Shown here piece after piece: positions 10,870 through 21,996 of a stretch of DNA of 64,000 nucleotides. The DNA comes from Chrysopilus asiliformis. Lineage: Eukaryota > Arthropoda > Insecta > Diptera > Rhagionidae. The position numbers and the translations under genes were made by a program. The notes beneath the pieces were generated by a model. The model ran no database searches and had not been told where the DNA came from. It was given only the letters and a program-made list of their open reading frames with translations. Every line of letters begins with the position of its first letter. The first letter of the stretch is position 1. The stretch lies in the NCBI GenBank assembly GCA_964034945.1, contig OZ035963.1, positions 39,004,361 to 39,068,360 of the forward strand. The letters are read 5' to 3'.

Positions 10870-12162
10870 ACACATGGATCAATAAGTCCCGAGACTAACA
10901 ATGAAAACAACATTTTTTTTGCCAAATTTTTTTTTATTCATCAATATAATCACCTTTTAGGGTGATACAATCGTTCCAACGCTTTTCCAATTTTTCAATA
11001 CCATGTTTATAAAAAAAATTATCTTTCGCTTCAAAATAAGCTTCAGTTTCAGCGATGACCTCCTCATTTGAGCCAAATCTTTTTCCCTGGAGCATTTTTT
11101 TAAGATCAGCAAAGAGCCAGTAGTCACTGGGGGCTAAATCTGGCGAGTATGGGGGGTGGGGAAGCAGATGAAAGCCCAATTCGTTCAATTTTGCCATTGT
11201 TTTCATCGACTTGTGGCAGGGTGCATTGTCTTGGTGAAAAAGGATTTTTTTTCTCTGCATGTGCGGTCGTTTTTTTGCGATTTCCTCCTTCAAACGCACC
11301 AGCAAGTCAATATAATAATCACTGTTGATCGATTTACCTTTTTCGAGGTAGTCAATGAAAATCACGCCATGCGTATCCCAAAAAACTGACGCCATGACTT
11401 TGCCAGCTGACTGCTGCGTTTTCGGACGCTTCGGACGGCTTTCGCCAGCTGTGCGCCACTCAGATGACTGCCGCTTCGACTCTGGAGTGTAGTGATGTAT
11501 CCATGTTTCGTCCATGGACACGTAACGACGCAAGAAATCTTTTTTATTGCGAGTAAATAGCGATAAACAGCTTTCTGAATCATCGACTCGTTGCTGTTTT
11601 TGTTCCATCGAAAGCAATCGCGGCACCCACTTGGAAAAAACCTTTTTCATGCTCAATTTTTCATGAAGGATAGTAAATGCACTTCCATATGATATCTGTG
11701 TTATCTCAGCAATCTCACGGAGCTTCACTTTACGATCTTTCATTATAATTTTTGTCACTTCACTCACATTTTCCGGTGTAACGGCTTCCACAGGTCTACC
11801 CGAGCGTTCCGCGTCATTTGTGTCGGTACGACCACGTTTAAACTCGGCAAACCACCGACAAATCGTTGCTTTTGATGGACAAGAGTCCGGGTAACATTTT
11901 TCAATCCATTGTTTCGCTTGCACGGTGTTTTTACCCATTAAAAAACAATGTTTTATCAGAACACGAAACTCGGTTTTTTCCATTTTTTAAACAAACTACA
12001 AAACGACTTTACTCCAACCTCGATAACTCAGCTGTTTCTGGTCCGATCGACTTAAAATTTTGACACGTTTCAAGCAAAGGTTAGTACTCTAGAAAGACGT
12101 GGTTACTGGTTTACTACGAGCGTCATCTCTGGGTTAGTCTCGGGACTTATTGATCCATGATG
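10870..12162 (-). mobile_element. irritans-type mariner, apparently complete
   Basis: 1293 bp, close to known mariners. The TIRs share GGATCAATAAGTCCCGAGAC and extend to about 29 bases with imperfect outermost bases. TA dinucleotides flank both ends (10868-10869 and 12163-12164), the mariner target duplication. The transposase gene fills the centre without stops. It sits in the K2P intron between the exons at 18763 and 8963, in the same orientation as that gene. Confidence 0.9.
10934..11983 (-). CDS. mariner transposase (349 aa, DD34D)
   Basis: A full-length open frame of 349 codons, within a residue or two of irritans-subfamily transposases. N-terminal paired-like helix-turn-helix DNA-binding region (residues about 1-110), the linker motif KWVPRLL (about 118-124) and the catalytic triad: D158 in MDETW, D252 in HQDNAPCH, D287 in SPDLAPSD, with 34 residues between the last two. 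The gene product would cut and paste the element using the TIRs. No frameshift or missing key residue was seen, so activity is possible but unproven. Confidence 0.93.
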   Translation of the reverse strand: MEKTEFRVLIKHCFLMGKNTVQAKQWIEKCYPDSCPSKATICRWFAEFKRGRTDTNDAERSGRPVEAVTPENVSEVTKIIMKDRKVKLREIAEITQISYGSAFTILHEKLSMKKVFSKWVPRLLSMEQKQQRVDDSESCLSLFTRNKKDFLRRYVSMDETWIHHYTPESKRQSSEWRTAGESRPKRPKTQQSAGKVMASVFWDTHGVIFIDYLEKGKSINSDYYIDLLVRLKEEIAKKRPHMQRKKILFHQDNAPCHKSMKTMAKLNELGFHLLPHPPYSPDLAPSDYWLFADLKKMLQGKRFGSNEEVIAETEAYFEAKDNFFYKHGIEKLEKRWNDCITLKGDYIDE

Positions 12163-12219
12163 TAAAAAAAATTTCTTTAGACTTCGTGTTAGAACAAAAA
12201 ATTCGTGAAAAAAATTTTT

Positions 12220-12560
12220 TTTTTTCTTTTTGTGGACCGTGTTATTTCAAAATCGTGTAAAAAAAGACCGTGTAAAAAAAGAGTTGGGTGTATATAGTAT
12301 TTCTGTGTAAATGTTCAGCTAATTCGGTCCAGCGGTTTACGCGTTATTCTATTGAATAACTTAAAAACAGGTTTTCGGTGGGGATAAATGATTGTGGGGG
12401 AAACGGGGGACTGTAGCAAAATAATACATAGCCTATAACCTGACCAGAGGTCTAAGCAACACATATGAAAAAACTGCATCAAAATCAGTTCAGTGGCCAA
12501 GCGTGGACATACATACAGACAGACAGATAGATATGGCGTTTTATATAAAAGTATATAGAG
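12220..12560. repeat. dispersed element fragments (ACACGGTTTTT and SINE/LINE-tail-like repeats)
   Basis: Near 12225-12290 are GTGTAAAAAAAGA motifs repeated again at 14265-14425 (TTACACGGTTTTT, CCGTGTAAAAAAAGAG). From about 12300 to 12560 a CAGACAGACAGATAGATA run and an AATTCGGTCCAGCGGTTTACG phrase resemble the ends of dispersed insect elements. Borders and family are not determined. Confidence 0.35.
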
Positions 12561-12766
12561 ATATACGTTCCCCCTGTATAACAAAATTACGGTGAAAACA
12601 GATACGATTTCTAGTGGCTCTCCGATTTCGATGAAATTTCGCAAACACTTGGTTATAGAAAAAATAATACTATAATATACCTAATTCTGTTTTTACACGA
12701 ACTTTTTATATACGATTTTGATTGAAAAAAATACATTCTCTTTTTCCACGAGTTCTTTTGATTTAA

Positions 12767-13016
12767 AGCTCGATCCAGACTACACGATGTACGGGGTACG
12801 AGGTTGGCACGTACCCCGAACATCGAGTGTTTGGATGGGAAATTTGCACATGGTTTCACCTAGTGAGTAAAATCAGAAGCTGTTTGATTATCCTCGTACG
12901 TGGTAACCGCGTACACGAATGAGCAAAACCCTGTGCAGTGTGGATGCAGTTCCATGTACGAGGACACCAAAAACCTCGTATCTCGTACCCCGTACATCGT
13001 GTAGTCTGGATCGAGC
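12767..13016. mobile_element. MITE with long TIRs (TTAA flanks possible)
   Basis: Arms of about 36 bases (GCTCGATCCAGACTACACG... and its complement) enclose about 180 bases. TTAA lies at 12763-12766 and 13017-13020, the piggyBac-type target duplication, though the left border has one extra A. No coding. Confidence 0.65.
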
Positions 13017-13140
13017 TTAACACGATCGACCCAAACTCCGAGATTTTTTTTTGGCGTATTACCATAGATTAGACTCATAAATCATTAGAGACTTACTATA
13101 GATAAGACACAAACGTGGTTTTCCGTTTGCCGCCTGTAGA

Positions 13141-13185
13141 AAGAAGTAGTCGACAGCATCATTCCGTAGTCGACAGCATCATTTC
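13141..13185 (+). repeat. two tandem copies of a ~22-bp unit
   Basis: GTAGTCGACAGCATCATT occurs twice in direct tandem. Surrounding sequence (13020-13830) shows no gene. Confidence 0.6.
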
Positions 13186-13835
13186 TCTCTTTTTATTATT
13201 TAGCTCAAATGGACTTGTTGAAAAAAATTATTTTGTAATGCTCGCACAGAACAAACCAAAATAATGGACCAACCGCCAGCGGCCTTTCACAATATCTTCA
13301 ACTGTCAATGGCGATAGGATTTTTTAGCAAAAAAAAAACACTTTTATTTCACTTGTTACGTTGCTTAAACAGAAAAAAATGCCTGGCAAGGAACATTTTA
13401 CGGAATGTTCTGCCGACAATACGAAATATCCCGAGAGTTTTGCATTTCTCACACAAAAGCAATTAGTGTCTTTACAAAGCAAATGAAACAGACGATAATG
13501 TACTCTTCTTCAGAAAAAAATTTCTTACGCGTTTCCTAACTATATATCTCTAAACTAGTTACAAAAATAAAGCATAATTGGGGAAATTTTTATAGTCGAT
13601 TTTATATTTGTCTATTTAAAATTGCATTAAGCACATTATTGAGTTATTGGGCGCATTCAGTGAACGTTAATAATGAACCATACTCTTCATTGGATTCAAA
13701 CTCGTCAGATGTGTTAGACATCTCCAGTAATGGAAGCGATTTTTGTCAAGTCAGTAACAAACGTTCACGCTTAATATCAAGTAGCGATGAATAATCTAAA
13801 TAATATTTTTATTTCTATTCTAATTTGGTTTTTTT

Positions 13836-14093
13836 ATAATTGAGGCGTTAAAAGCTAGAGTGGACCAAGCCACATAATCGAGTTTTTAAAGCTTTTCCAC
13901 TTTTGTACTATTATTAACTGTAAATTTTTGGAAAAAAAATTTCTGTGGACTTTATTACTCAATGTTGAAATGTTCTTTTGTGCAACCAAACATTTCTATA
14001 TAAAAACTCACTCGCAATAGTGATTCAAACACAAAAAAATTCACGATTTCGACATGTGGGTTGGTCCACTCTAGCTTTTAACGCCTCAATTAT
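13836..14093. mobile_element. MITE, 258 bp
   Basis: TIRs of about 33 bases begin ATAATTGAGGCGTTAAAAGC at both ends and continue through CTAGAGTGGACCAA. The interior is AT-rich and non-coding. The target duplication is not clear. Confidence 0.75.
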
Positions 14094-14439
14094 GGAGTAA
14101 TGATTCTCTTTTTTACTTATTTTATCGTATGTATGTATATTTTTTTAATAATAAAAATTATATGAATTATATTTTGTTTTTGTTACTTATTTTATAATTT
14201 TTCAATAAAAATTAATATTAGTTATATTTTGTTTTTCTTTATAATTTATTATATTTTTTTGCACGGTTTTTAGGACAACATTAGCTTTTTTTCACCTTAC
14301 ACGGTTTTTTAAAGCTGTGGAACACATCCTCAATTTTAATATGTGCTGCATATCTTTTTTTACACGGTTTTTTTTTACACGATTTTCGTTGGAACGTATC
14401 TACCGTGTAAAAAAAGAGTTGGGTGTACTTCAAAATGAT

Positions 14440-14700
14440 TGATAAGCTTTGCGACCTGCAAATATTCTTCTCCTCTTTGACCTCCTCTCCAGCCATCTCC
14501 TAAACTACTGAGTGGATATCGATGCGATTGCGATTTTCATTATTGGGCAGGCCGTTCATCAAAGAAAATTTTTACCAACTAAATATAAATCCGTCCCGTT
14601 GCCGTAGACCTCATCTCCTTCTATCTCTTAAGAGCCTATCCTAGAGAATCGCTGTTTTGAAGCATCTTTGGTACACTTGATTGAGAAAACTATAAGAGAT
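14440..14700. repeat. dispersed CTCCTAAACTACTGA repeat
   Basis: The phrase CTCCTAAACTACTGA, then a pyrimidine-rich block and TTGGGCAGGCCGTTCATC, recurs in variants at about 17320-17530, 17650-17780 and 18130-18200. It is a diverged dispersed repeat without recognised coding. The rest of 14100-15440 and 15740-16650 is AT-rich and without a recognised gene. Confidence 0.5.
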
Positions 14701-15446
14701 AGCGCAATGGAGTTTTCGCTATTTTGTTATGATAAGTTTAAACTAAAATTTGCGTGTTTCACTTTTTTTATTTTCAACCCCATTATTTATAAATTTCATT
14801 ACAAAGTTAGATAATTTCGTAATTTTTACCATCTTTGGTACACTAGATCGTAATATCCGTGCAAGATGGAATAACAAAATGTTCTACAAAAATGGACAGC
14901 ATAATATTTTTAACACTTTGCCTGTTTAGAATTTTAAAAAAAAACTGCGTGAAAACTAAGTAATAGTAGTTTTATTCAAAGTCAAAATGCCACTTTTTTA
15001 ACCGCCATTTTCATATCAATTTATTTTTATGTATGGCGTGAAATTCATGCAATAGTTAAAATGTTCATTAATCTATCAATTGATATTAAAAAAAATCAAT
15101 ATAAGTGAGTGAAATATGTAGAAATTAATGAATAAAAGAGTAAAGAAAATCAATGAAATCCAACATTTTAGTTTATGGTTTGAGTCAAAGATATTGACTA
15201 GTTCTCTCAAGTTTCGACCGTGTCGCTAGTTGTATCTGTGGTAAATGATCAATGAACTTTTATGTGCCTCGGTTCGCCGAATGAAATTTCGGCAAACTTT
15301 CGGGATTTGTCGATTATTTAGCCGTTCATTTAGAATTTGATATAAACAATATTCCGAACAGGGGCGTGGCGTGAGTTTTGAAGCTAGAGATGCAAATTTT
15401 AATTTTTTGGAATTTAATTGCCAACTTAAGGTTTTTATGTTATTAA

Positions 15447-15732
15447 CACGTTGACGGACAGTAGAAACAAGTGAAATTCGAAAATTGACACTAAAACAAG
15501 ATCGCACTACTCCGTTCACAACCACGTGCATACTCAATGTGTTAACCTTGCATACTAAATTTTTTTTCGAAAACATGACACTAGGCTTCTACTTGTACGC
15601 TGGTAAATGCACATTTGTGCTGCTACAGCCGCAGTGTCTAAAAACGACCGTTTCGTATTGGACGGCTATTGCCGTCATGTCACATAGTGAACTTGAACTT
15701 GACGGCTATAGCCGCAACTGTCCGTCAACGTG
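15447..15732. mobile_element. piggyBac-type MITE with TTAA duplication
   Basis: 286 bp. Ends CACGTTGACGGACAG and its complement are directly flanked by TTAA on both sides (15443-15446, 15733-15736). No transposase coding. Inside, GACGGCTATTGCCGTC-like hairpins occur. Confidence 0.8.
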
Positions 15733-16654
15733 TTAATAAAGGTATTTTTTGTGTTGTGCAAAAATACATCTCTCGTTAGCTACTTAAATGAATGACAATA
15801 AAATAATAAAAAGTTCAAAACTTTAAAATAACTTGTACTTTATGATTATGAAAAATTCATCCGATCTTTGATCCCCAGACTACGAAATTATAATGTGTTT
15901 GTTTTTTATTCGAGACCCTTATATATCCGCGTCGAGAGAAAAAGTAAATTAATGATCTTTTTGTATAAAAAATACTGTTATAAAATAAAATATTTACGAT
16001 TGTCCGCATAAACCCGGATACACCAAGATCGTTCTTAACTCAGAATTGCTAATTCTGAAGAGAATTAAAAAGCTTTTTGAAAATTATTTAAATCGCTGTA
16101 ACTTACAAATTGCCAAACTTTGTTATCCTTCGAAAAAAGTAAACAAGGCCAACAAAATAACTTGTGCTTATTTGCACAACCGCAAAACCGATTAAAATCT
16201 TCGTAAACTTTGACCGAAAATCGTCTCGTTCAACTTTTATTTACTGTTGTTATATTTAACTTTTGTTTTGGTCTCCCGCGATCAAGAATACACTCATACC
16301 TCGCTTTACGGCCTAGATACGTTCCGGGAAAGTTGGCCGTAAAGCGAAAAGCCGTATAACGAATCAATTATTTTCATATAAACCCATACAAATTCAATAG
16401 GATCCGTTCCAATTTTTTTAAATAACGTAATTTTTAGTTTAAAATGCATTTTTTTCTTTTTATTTCATTTAAAAATGCTTACATACAAAATAAAACTACA
16501 TAACAAGTAATATAAGGATAACTCCAATAACAAAAAAAAATTCATATGTACATAAAAAGCTAATTTTAAAAAAAATAAAAAAAATACATCTGCACATGTC
16601 CATATATGTACATAATAAAAAACATAATTTAAAATGTTTAAATCGGTTCTAATC

Positions 16655-17110
16655 TGATGACGAAAATGAATTACACCAGTGTGTTTAGAATGATAAACAT
16701 AACAAAAGCTATAATTGCCAATCTGGCAATCATTGGAGACCCGTATGGTGATATTCGTATCAAAATTCGAACAGTTGTACCAAAATTCCACTTTGAAGTC
16801 AAACTTTCCAATAAGATTTTTTAAAATTTATTCCAATCGGATTTTGATAAACTTTTGTTCTTGAACTTTTTTGATAAGATGCACCGTTTTTGAGATATTT
16901 ACAAAAAACGATTTCGTTCGTATGGGGGGTACTCCCCCTAATGGTCCATTTTTGCCCATTAACGAACTTAGCCTCGCATTTTACGAAAAACGGATCTGTG
17001 CAAAATTTCAAGTCTCTAGCTCAATCCGTGCGCCCGCAATCTTATTGAAAAGTTTGCCTTTAGAGTGGAATTTTGATACAACTGTTCGCCATTCACTTAA
17101 ATCACCATAC
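16655..17110 (+). mobile_element. mini-me-like composite copy
   Basis: Starts with an inverted scrap of the family's 3' region (to about 16694), then a forward copy from AACATAACAAAAGC at about 16695. After CGCCCGCAAT (17040) it jumps to an inverted copy of the 5' region, which runs to 17110. The (GTCY)n tract and 3' terminus are lost. The first junction is the same as one at 35757-35765. Confidence 0.75.
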
Positions 17111-17779
17111 CATAACCACATTTTAAAATTTAATAGAATAGAATACTATAATTTATTAACATGAATTTGTGAAAACAGGCAACAATGGATAAATTTTCAA
17201 TGTCCAAATGAAGAAATTAGGCAACATAAGCGTTTCATGGCACACATTTAAAAAGAGAAGCTTTCGATCAAGCTTTTGTATCGGTTAATCGAAAATGAAA
17301 TGGCGCCACTATCTAACTCTGAGCTTTTTTTCCTTAGGATAGCCTCTTAAACTAGTGAATGAATTTTGATGCGCTTTCCACTATTGGGCAGGTCGTTCAT
17401 TATGAAAAAATTTTCCCAACTAAATCCAAATCCCCGCCTTTACTGTAAATCCTGTAAAAATGATATTTACTGACTACTGAATAAATTTCAATATGGGTTT
17501 TTTTCATTATGGATGTCCTCCCTCAAGGATAAATTTGGCCACATAAAATGTACTCGCTCTCCACTCTTAAAACCCTTCTCACGCAATCTTCTGAAGTCAG
17601 CCACGAACAAAATTTTTCGCACAATAAAATCTACCCTTCCCACTCCTTTAACCACTCTACTACTATCTCCTAAACTCTCAAATGGATTTTGATTCGGATT
17701 TCTTCATTAGAGGAGAAATCTTGCCGCATACTTCCCGCTCTGTGATCCCCTCCTCTGCTGTCTTCTAAACTACTGAATA

Positions 17780-18074
17780 GGCGATGCGCCACGGGGCATG
17801 GGCATGCCGGCGCAACGAGCAAGTTACGGGCAAGACGGTTTCGGGAAAGGTTTGAGGTTTGCGCTACTCCAGAATCTGGTTGAACGGAGCAAAGCACACA
17901 CACATATAAGACATAACGAGTTTTAGTTCCTATTTCTAGCGATACACACGCACACAATTGAAATGAAACGTGTAACTATGTAGCAGGGCAAAAGAGCAAG
18001 CAAGAATCGTGGCGCAGCGAACACGAAAATAAACTATGTTGCACCGGCATGCCCATGACTCGTGGCGCATCGCC
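17780..18074. mobile_element. MITE with TA duplication, 295 bp
   Basis: TIRs of about 38 bases begin GGCGATGCGCCACG and include ATGGGCATGCCGG. They are flanked by TA at 17778-17779 and 18075-18076, as for Tc1/mariner-type elements. Non-coding; the interior is richer in GC than its surroundings. Confidence 0.8.
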
Positions 18075-18366
18075 TAATGGATTTTGATATGGTTTTCATC
18101 AATACAGAGATCTTCCCTCAAGTAAATTTCCCCCCCACTTAAATCAAACCTATCTCCTGCTACCTCCTAAACTACCGAATGAATCTTGAACCGTTTCCGG
18201 GTGGAGCCTCTAGTACCGTATAAAAAGAGATTGTGTTTTTAAAAATGCAGATTTATGCAGGTTTGTAATCATGGCTAAACGAGACAAACTCCATACTAGG
18301 CCTGAATGTAGACGAATTACTGTCTCGCCAGCCAGTTGGGCACTTTTTATGAATTAAATATATTTA

Positions 18367-18624
18367 TCGTCGGCTAAGAGTGAAATTGTGCTAAGTCCAT
18401 TATACCAAATTTTACAGAAGAGCAATAAAAAACCTTGTTAAATGATTTTAATTTTCATTTAAAGAAAACAGAGTCTCATTTAAAGAAAACTGAGCCCAAT
18501 TTTTTTCATTTAAAGAAAATACAGTGTTATTGAAAGAGAATTAAAACGATTTAACAAGGGTTTCATTGCTCTTCTGGAAAATTATACCAAATGGACTTAG
18601 CACAATTTCACTTTAAGCCGACGA
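18367..18624. mobile_element. 258-bp MITE, copy 1
   Basis: TIRs start TCGTCGGCTAA and continue through AGTGAAATTGTGCTAAGTCCA. TA flanks both sides. The interior carries repeated CATTTAAAGAAAA units. Two further copies of identical length lie at 27471-27728 and 28602-28859, and a broken one at 56266-56397. Confidence 0.85.
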
Positions 18625-18762
18625 TATGCAAAATATTAAATATTTGATAGCCGAGACTGCGATCCGGCTACATTCAGGGAGAGTATGGAACAGGCATTAG
18701 AACTAAAAAAACAATTCCCGAATAATAAATATTTTCGAATGTACAATAAAAAAGACATTCAC

Positions 18763-19706
18763 CTGCACGATTCCGTTTGTGTGAAAACCCTGGTCCCATT
18801 CGTTTTTCACGAGGTGGTTTAAAATCGTCGTAAAATTCATTTCCCACATCATACAAATCAGTATGAGAAAATTTTTGATTTATATATAAAGGTCCTTGTG
18901 GATGAAGATAATCTCTCTTTTGTTGGCTAGGCACGCTATGACTCCTTGAGTTACTTTGACGTCTCGGCTCACCAGTTAACATTACTCGTCGCTCCATGTC
19001 ATTTAGAGCATACTTATTACAAAGAACTGGAATTTTACCGATCGGATTATCTTCTAATTGTTCACACAGAATATATCGAGGGTCCACTGATCTTGATCGT
19101 AAATATGGAGCTCTTTGCTGTGATTTTCGACGATTAGATATTGGTGACATTGACTGCGCATTGTTTGATCTTAGTTCTTTACCACTTGTCATGGATCGAG
19201 TACTGTGAGTTCTATTGCATTCAGCTAAGTTAAATTCCTTGTTGTACAATTGAATATTTCTTTCTCGTTCTACAGTATGACGTTCCTGCAATTTTTCGCG
19301 ATATCGGTCACGATTAGAAAATCGGTCGGGCGGATTACGTACTGGACTGTTAAATATGGGACGAACATTTCGATCATGATCTACATTAAAGCTGCTTTCT
19401 CGATCTCTCCCTTCCCTTTTTCTGTCTTTTTCTATTCCATGCCGCATTCTTTTATTTTCAGGGGCAAAGGGAAATCTTAATTCTGGATCAGAATAAGCAT
19501 GCATTAAAACTGGTTCTGAGGTGGTGACGCAGCCAGAATCGGCAGATCTAACTGATGCATGTTTTGAGCGATGAATAGAACTCGAAAATCTAGCTGGTAC
19601 TCGATAAGGCTGACGAGGTAACATTCGCCCTTGACGTAAATGACGAAATGATGTTTTTTTTGGTTCTCGTGTGCAAACAAAGCAGCAAATACGCCAATAC
19701 AAAAAT
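18763..19706 (-). CDS. two-pore-domain K+ channel exon (long cytoplasmic M2-M3 loop)
   Basis: 944 bases between a TATTTGCAG acceptor and a GCAG|GTGAAT donor, open throughout. It begins just after M2 with YWRICCFVCTREPKK, as in TWIK-type channels. It continues as about 300 residues of polar, Arg- and Ser-rich loop (many RxxS/T and SRSHS-type sites) with no membrane segment. Such a long M2-M3 loop is larger than in mammalian K2Ps and suits phosphorylation or scaffold binding; that is inference. Both phases match the neighbouring exons. The frame read past the donor is intron. Confidence 0.9.
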
Positions 19707-19729
19707 CTGCAAATAGCAAAAAATTCATA

Positions 19730-20228
19730 TTAACATATCCTCAAAACCAAAGGAAATTGTCTGAGTTTTTCGCAAAAAATACTGTGAAAAAATGTTTTCT
19801 CACAATATTTTTCATGAGAGAGAAATGTTTCAGAAAATTCCAAGAAAAACTCAGGAAGGATTTTTCAGATATCAAATTTAATTATCTTTTAGTCATTCGA
19901 AGAAAAAGAAAAGGCGACTCCAGCGGTTTCTGAATTAGAAAAAAATGTTTTTTTTTTTTAAGAAATCGGCGTAGCTGATGACCATACTGAAACTCCCCTT
20001 ACCTTCAAAGTGAAAACTTTTTATTTCTAGTACTAAAGTGTCTTAAAAGCATTTAAGATATCTTAGTACCAGAAATAATTATGCAAAATTTCACCTTTCT
20101 AGAAGTCAGTGTTGCCGAGTAAAAAGAAATAATTTTCATGTTCTCCAAAACTAAACAAACCAGCACTTTTTTTTGTGAGGAACTGATTGGGTTCTAGAAT
20201 CAATTTTAAATGTCTATTCTAGATCTCG
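19730..20228. other. K2P intron, no gene recognised
   Basis: AT-rich intron sequence. A hairpin joins ATTTCTAGTACTAAAG (about 20022) with its imperfect complement near 20085. Nothing else recognised. Confidence 0.45.
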
Positions 20229-20230
20229 TT

Positions 20231-21202
20231 TTGGCAAGAGTTCAGTTTAGCGACATTGACGCTAGAGATTTTTCGTGTATAGGGAGGGGTAGAGAGAAGC
20301 ATTCCCTATCCAAAATGGGTATTTTTAGCCGTCGCTCGCCCCTTTTTCCCCCTCCAGGGGTCCTCAAACTTTGTATGAAATTTTTTGTCGGGGGGTGTGT
20401 GGTACCTCAAATGAAAGGTATTGAAGAGAACATTCCAAAAATATATACCATGATAATATGTCCCCCTAACCCTTAGATTTGTACCCCACTGAAAAAAGTG
20501 GAATTCGTGAAACGAGGTTCTATGATTCTTTACATTTTATTATCTGAAGTATTAAGCTCAGTTTACCAAAAACTGCGCTTAATACTTCAGATAATGAAAT
20601 GCAAAGAATCATAGAAATATATCAATCCGTTTTCAAACTACATCAAAAAGTATGAGAACAGTTTTCACCAAAAAAAACGAGGCGGCGGGGGTGGGAAAAA
20701 GCAGGGTGTGACTGAAAACTTTGTCCGTTCTGAGGGGACCACTGGCTCATAAATAAAATTGTTTTGTAGCTCAAGTATTTTTTTTCGTCAGAAAAGTGAG
20801 GTTATATGAAAATTTTAAAATGAAATTTTGTAATTAAAACTGCGTCAGCAGTCGTTTCAAACCACTTTTATGAGGTTAGCGACCCGAAATTGTGCTAGTA
20901 AAAGTAGTTTTGTTGCAAAATTCCGCTTTTTTCGATAGGGTATAAATCGAGGGGGAGGGGGGAAACCCTATCATGCTATATATTTTTGGAATGCACTCTT
21001 CATTACCTTGCATTTGAGGTACCACACACCCCCTACCAACCCCCGGAAAAAATTTCATACAAAGTTTGAGGACCCCTGGAGGGAGTAAGAGGGGCGAGCG
21101 ACGGCTAAAAATACCCATTTTGGATAGGGAATGCTTCTCTCTGCCCCTCCCTATACACGAAAAATCTCTAGCGTCATTGTCGCTAAACTGAACTTTAGCC
21201 AA
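20231..21202. mobile_element. foldback element with ~270-bp inverted arms
   Basis: Left arm 20231-20500 and right arm about 20930-21202 are inverted copies (TTCAGTTTAGCGACA, GCATTCCCTATCCAAAATGG, CCTCAAACTTTGTATG in each arm). A second, smaller hairpin lies at 20517-20611 (TTCTATGATTCTTT and complement). Short frames in the arms are mirror images of one another and are not genes. Confidence 0.8.
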
Positions 21203-21563
21203 TTTTTTTGGTGAGAAAGGGGAGATCCTATGTGGGGAGGGAAACCCAAGAACTAAAAGTAAAAAGCAAATAAACGAATAATTCAATTCTAATTTTGCGA
21301 AAAGGAAACAAAAAGAATAATTTGTTTCCATTCTTCTTCAAGAGCGAGTTACATTGCGACGACGAAGAACCGAACCAAAAACCACTGAACCATTCCAATT
21401 TAAATGAACCAAAACCAAACCATAAACCGAAAATCTCTGAAAAAAAGATGTCTGAATCAAACCAAAATCAAACCAACATTTGTGTTTAAAACAAATGCTG
21501 TTACTGATCCAAAAACCAGAAAATTATTTAGTGGTTCCGTTCGGTTCAAATATGAATGTTTAA
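21203..21563. repeat. AACCAAAACC-rich stretch
   Basis: Many overlapping GAACCAAAACC/AAACCGAA units. Similar sequence recurs at 26470-26610 and, as AACCGGTTT, in the hAT-type MITE at 34431. Probably a MITE remnant; the borders were not found. Confidence 0.4.
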
Positions 21564-21996
21564 GTGGCCCCTAGACGTGCAATATTATTGTGCAATATTT
21601 CAATATTGTGCAATATATTGACCGTCTAGGGGTAATATTGACCGGTTGTGCAATATATTGAAGGAATCAAAATCGGTTTGATTTTTATTGGACAATAAGA
21701 TTTTATTGTATAGTCTGAGGGCGATATTGCACAATATTGGATCAGTATCGTATATAAATATCGCTGAGAGTACACCTAACCATGGCTTATTTTTAAGTCA
21801 TTCAACAAATGTACATGGCTGTTCTTTTTTTAACCACTCCTTCATCCATCTGCGCTTTTTTTAAAACTCTTTTTTTTAAGTTCACACTCAATGCAATGGC
21901 TACACAACTAGCTTCAATGTCATTTAGAGACATATTGACTGCTCACGAATCAAACGTAAAATGATTTATTGTGCAATAACATTGCATCGTCTAGGG

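Noticed and set aside
16465..16791. 108-codon minus-strand frame
   Set aside because: Low-complexity AT-rich sequence joined to the mini-me-like element.
20210..20476. 88-codon frame and its mirror at 20876-21331
   Set aside because: The two are inverted copies within foldback arms, with no domain.
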